Part shown: positions 14,357-15,749 of the stretch, one piece after another | Position numbering within the stretch: the first letter of the stretch is position 1 | Layout of the letters: each line of letters starts with the position of its first letter | Assembly (NCBI GenBank): GCA_041488295.1 | Contig: JBGPOZ010000100.1 | Location: 1 to 15,749 of the forward strand | Length of the DNA stretch: 15,749 nt | Reading direction: 5' to 3' | From: URHD0088 sp041488295 | GTDB lineage: Bacteria > Pseudomonadota > Alphaproteobacteria > ATCC43930 > CGMCC-115725 | Translations under genes and position numbers: made by a program | The notes under the pieces: generated by a model | What the model was told of the DNA's origin: nothing | Databases searched by the model: none | The model's input: the letters and a program-made list of their open reading frames with translations, nothing else

Positions 14357-14967
14357 TGCGCCTCTCGCTTTCCTGCCTCGTGCTGATGCTTGGCGCCTGC
14401 ACCTACCAGGCGCAAGTTCCCATTGTCGATGGTACATCGCTCGCAAACGTCGGCGGTCGCCAATCCGGGCAATATGCAGCGCTGGTACAAACCGGCGGCT
14501 GGGATATGAAAACCGAAGTCGTCGGGAACGCGTGTTCCGCGCATACCTACCAAGCCGATCTCAACGGATCTTGGGACCAGGCGATGCGCTCCGCCCTGTC
14601 TTCCGCGCTGGAGAAAGTCGACTTTGTGCCGAGCTTGCCGCCGGCCGACCAGATGAGGGAGCGCGGATACGATGCTGAACTCGGTCTCACACAGTCGAAT
14701 GCATCGAGCCGGCTCACGATTTCGCCAAAGTTCTGGACAGCCGCGGCGACCGCCGAGACGAAGCTCGAAGGCATCTTGACGATCCAATACCCGGACGGGA
14801 CTCGCCAGCAGGAGCCGTTGCAAGGGCAAGGCTCGACAACGAACGACGTTTCATCTTGCGGCGATGTGAAGCCGATCGAGCAATCGAGCGCGCTCGCTAT
14901 CAAGGATCTCGTCCAGCGGGCGGTGATCACGACGAAGTTGCTGCTCGCTCAAAAGAAAGCAAATTAG
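14356..14967 (+). CDS. Putative lipoprotein of unknown function
   Basis: This is a 203-residue protein with a short signal sequence and lipobox LGAC (Cys15). I do not recognise the family. The mature part begins TYQAQVPIVDGTSLANVGGRQ. It has a central region with Cys59 (GNACSAHTYQADLNGSWDQAMRSAL pattern) and a second cysteine near the C-terminus (SSCGD), which could form a disulfide; a terminal helix follows (AIKDLVQRAVITTKLLLAQ). The ATG overlaps the stop of the SlyB-like gene by one base (TAATG), so the two are almost certainly co-translated, and the product may act with it at the outer membrane. It shares the relaxed codon use of its partner. Confidence 0.75.
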   Translation: MRLSLSCLVLMLGACTYQAQVPIVDGTSLANVGGRQSGQYAALVQTGGWDMKTEVVGNACSAHTYQADLNGSWDQAMRSALSSALEKVDFVPSLPPADQMRERGYDAELGLTQSNASSRLTISPKFWTAAATAETKLEGILTIQYPDGTRQQEPLQGQGSTTNDVSSCGDVKPIEQSSALAIKDLVQRAVITTKLLLAQKKAN

Positions 14968-15080
14968 CGGTCCGATCTCGTCGCAACCGGGCCGCGATCC
15001 TCCCGTCGCAAATTTCCTTGCCATCATCGGCCCGTCGCGGTTTCTTTCGGCGCATCTGCGACGAGAGGGAAGAATCGCCG

Positions 15081-15614
15081 ATGACAGAGCCGACGAACTG
15101 GCCCGACGATATCTTTCGCGTGTTCGGCGAAAACGGCATCCGCCAGGTGGCGTATGTCCCCGATGCCGGGCACACAAGGCTGATCGATCTCTGCCGCGCC
15201 GACAACGCGATCCGCGCCGTGCCGCTCACCACCGAGGAGGAGGGCGTCGCCATGCTGGCCGGCGCCTGGCTCGGCGGCCAGCGCGGCGCCCTTCTCATGC
15301 AGAGCAGCGGCATCGGCAATTGCATCAACATGCTCTCGCTGGTGACGCAATGCCGCTTCCCGCTGCTCTCGGTCGTGACGATGCGCGGGCAATGGGGCGA
15401 GTTCAACCCGTGGCAGGTGCCGATGGGGCAGAATGGCGGCGAGACGCTGCGCCTCGCCGGGACCATCATCTATCCGGTCGACGAGCCGAGCCGCATCGGC
15501 GAGACGGTCGAGGCGGCGGCGCGCCTTGCCTTCGAGGGCGGCCTCTCGGTCGCCGTCCTGATCGCGCAGCGCATCATCGGCACCAAGACTTTCCGGAAGT
15601 CCGGTCATGAGTGA
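15081..15614 (+). CDS. Thiamine-diphosphate decarboxylase, N-terminal (alpha/Pyr-domain) subunit of sulfopyruvate/phosphonopyruvate decarboxylase type
   Basis: This is a 177-residue stand-alone Pyr domain of a split ThDP-dependent enzyme. The PLTTEEEGVAMLAGAWLGG segment (residues 48-66) holds the glutamate that activates the thiamine ring. It is followed by LLMQSSGIGNCINML, LLSVVTMRGQWGEFNPWQ and PMGQNGGETL, all typical of ComD/sulfopyruvate decarboxylase alpha subunits and of the N-terminal half of phosphonopyruvate decarboxylase. A GAGAGGGA ribosome-binding stretch lies 11-18 nt before the ATG at 15081. The next gene starts inside its last codons (ATGAGTGA, 8-nt overlap). No phosphonate or coenzyme M gene is visible, so the true keto-acid substrate is open. 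Confidence 0.85.
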   Translation: MTEPTNWPDDIFRVFGENGIRQVAYVPDAGHTRLIDLCRADNAIRAVPLTTEEEGVAMLAGAWLGGQRGALLMQSSGIGNCINMLSLVTQCRFPLLSVVTMRGQWGEFNPWQVPMGQNGGETLRLAGTIIYPVDEPSRIGETVEAAARLAFEGGLSVAVLIAQRIIGTKTFRKSGHE

Positions 15615-15749
15615 AACGAGCGAGCATTTTCCGCTGCGCCGCAGGGCCGTCGTCGCGGCACTGCTGAAGGAGCGTGGCGACATGCTGGTCGTCGCCGGCC
15701 TCGGCTCGGCGGCATGGGACGTGACGGCGGCGGGCGATCATCCGCTCAA
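15607..15749 (+). CDS. Thiamine-diphosphate decarboxylase, C-terminal (beta/PP-domain) subunit (5' end only)
   Basis: Only the first 47 codons are in the window. The readable protein includes FPLRRRAVVAALLKER, GDMLVVAGLGSAAWDV and the beginning of a segment TAAGDHPL. This matches the start of the ThDP-binding PP-domain subunit that pairs with the preceding Pyr-domain protein; in homologues the GLGS..WD stretch is followed by the GAMG and GDG cofactor-binding motifs, which would lie past the edge. It overlaps the alpha-subunit gene by 8 nt, consistent with coupled synthesis of a heteromeric enzyme. Confidence 0.8.
   Translation, partial: MSETSEHFPLRRRAVVAALLKERGDMLVVAGLGSAAWDVTAAGDHPL

Noticed and set aside
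12497..14967. A complete CBASS or other defence operon
   Set aside because: Only the CapV-like protein is present. The neighbouring genes are lipoproteins on the opposite strand with no nucleotidyltransferase, nuclease or ubiquitin-like motif.
1..15749. CRISPR array
   Set aside because: No set of three or more regularly spaced direct repeats was seen; the repeats found are palindromes or operator half-sites.

Overview
The window is GC-rich (third codon positions are mostly G or C in nearly all genes). It looks like a chromosomal segment of an alphaproteobacterium, probably Hyphomicrobiales/Rhizobiales. The evidence is a small SRP RNA placed just upstream of dnaX, a pheA-kdsB pair divergent from a membrane-anchored cytochrome c of the CycM type followed by a HisN-like phosphatase, and a Yej-type peptide importer. 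No rRNA, tRNA, CRISPR array, IS element or prophage gene was found. Most content is housekeeping, with three islands of accessory or repeat material.

Left part (1-3845). The 5' part of dnaX (minus strand, cut by the window edge) follows the 4.5S/SRP RNA gene ffs, whose promoter -10 box is clear. A 26-bp-arm palindromic repeat of the 'CACGGAGACACGGAGG' type lies between ffs and a ribbon-helix-helix antitoxin/ParE-RelE toxin pair. The antitoxin is preceded by a triple half-site operator. Upstream on the same strand is an SLC13/ArsB-like anion permease, divergent from the NADH pyrophosphatase gene nudC.

Middle part (3936-12201). A Tat-exported ferritin-like lipoprotein converges with a MAPEG membrane protein. 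Then come pheA (prephenate dehydratase) and kdsB (CMP-Kdo synthetase), overlapping by 8 nt on the minus strand. Divergent from kdsB, the plus strand carries a CycM-like cytochrome c, a HisN-type phosphatase, and yejA-yejB-yejE (binding protein and two permeases of an oligopeptide/microcin-C-type ABC importer). The usual fourth gene, the ATPase yejF, is not in the window.

Right part (12202-15749). A second palindromic repeat ('CGTCATTGCGAGC ... GCTCGCGATGACG') follows yejE. A patatin-like phospholipase closely resembling the CapV effector of CBASS anti-phage systems stands alone on the minus strand, with no nucleotide cyclase beside it. Next is a two-gene lipoprotein operon (a SlyB-like glycine-zipper lipoprotein plus an unrecognised one) with visibly more relaxed codon use than its neighbours. 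The window ends in a split thiamine-diphosphate decarboxylase pair of the sulfopyruvate/phosphonopyruvate decarboxylase type; the second subunit is cut by the edge.

The points most worth following up are the orphan CapV-like phospholipase, the ffs-dnaX junction with only 13 nt between RNA and start codon, the missing yejF, and the toxin-antitoxin operator. I see no clearly new multi-gene system that the sequence alone can prove.
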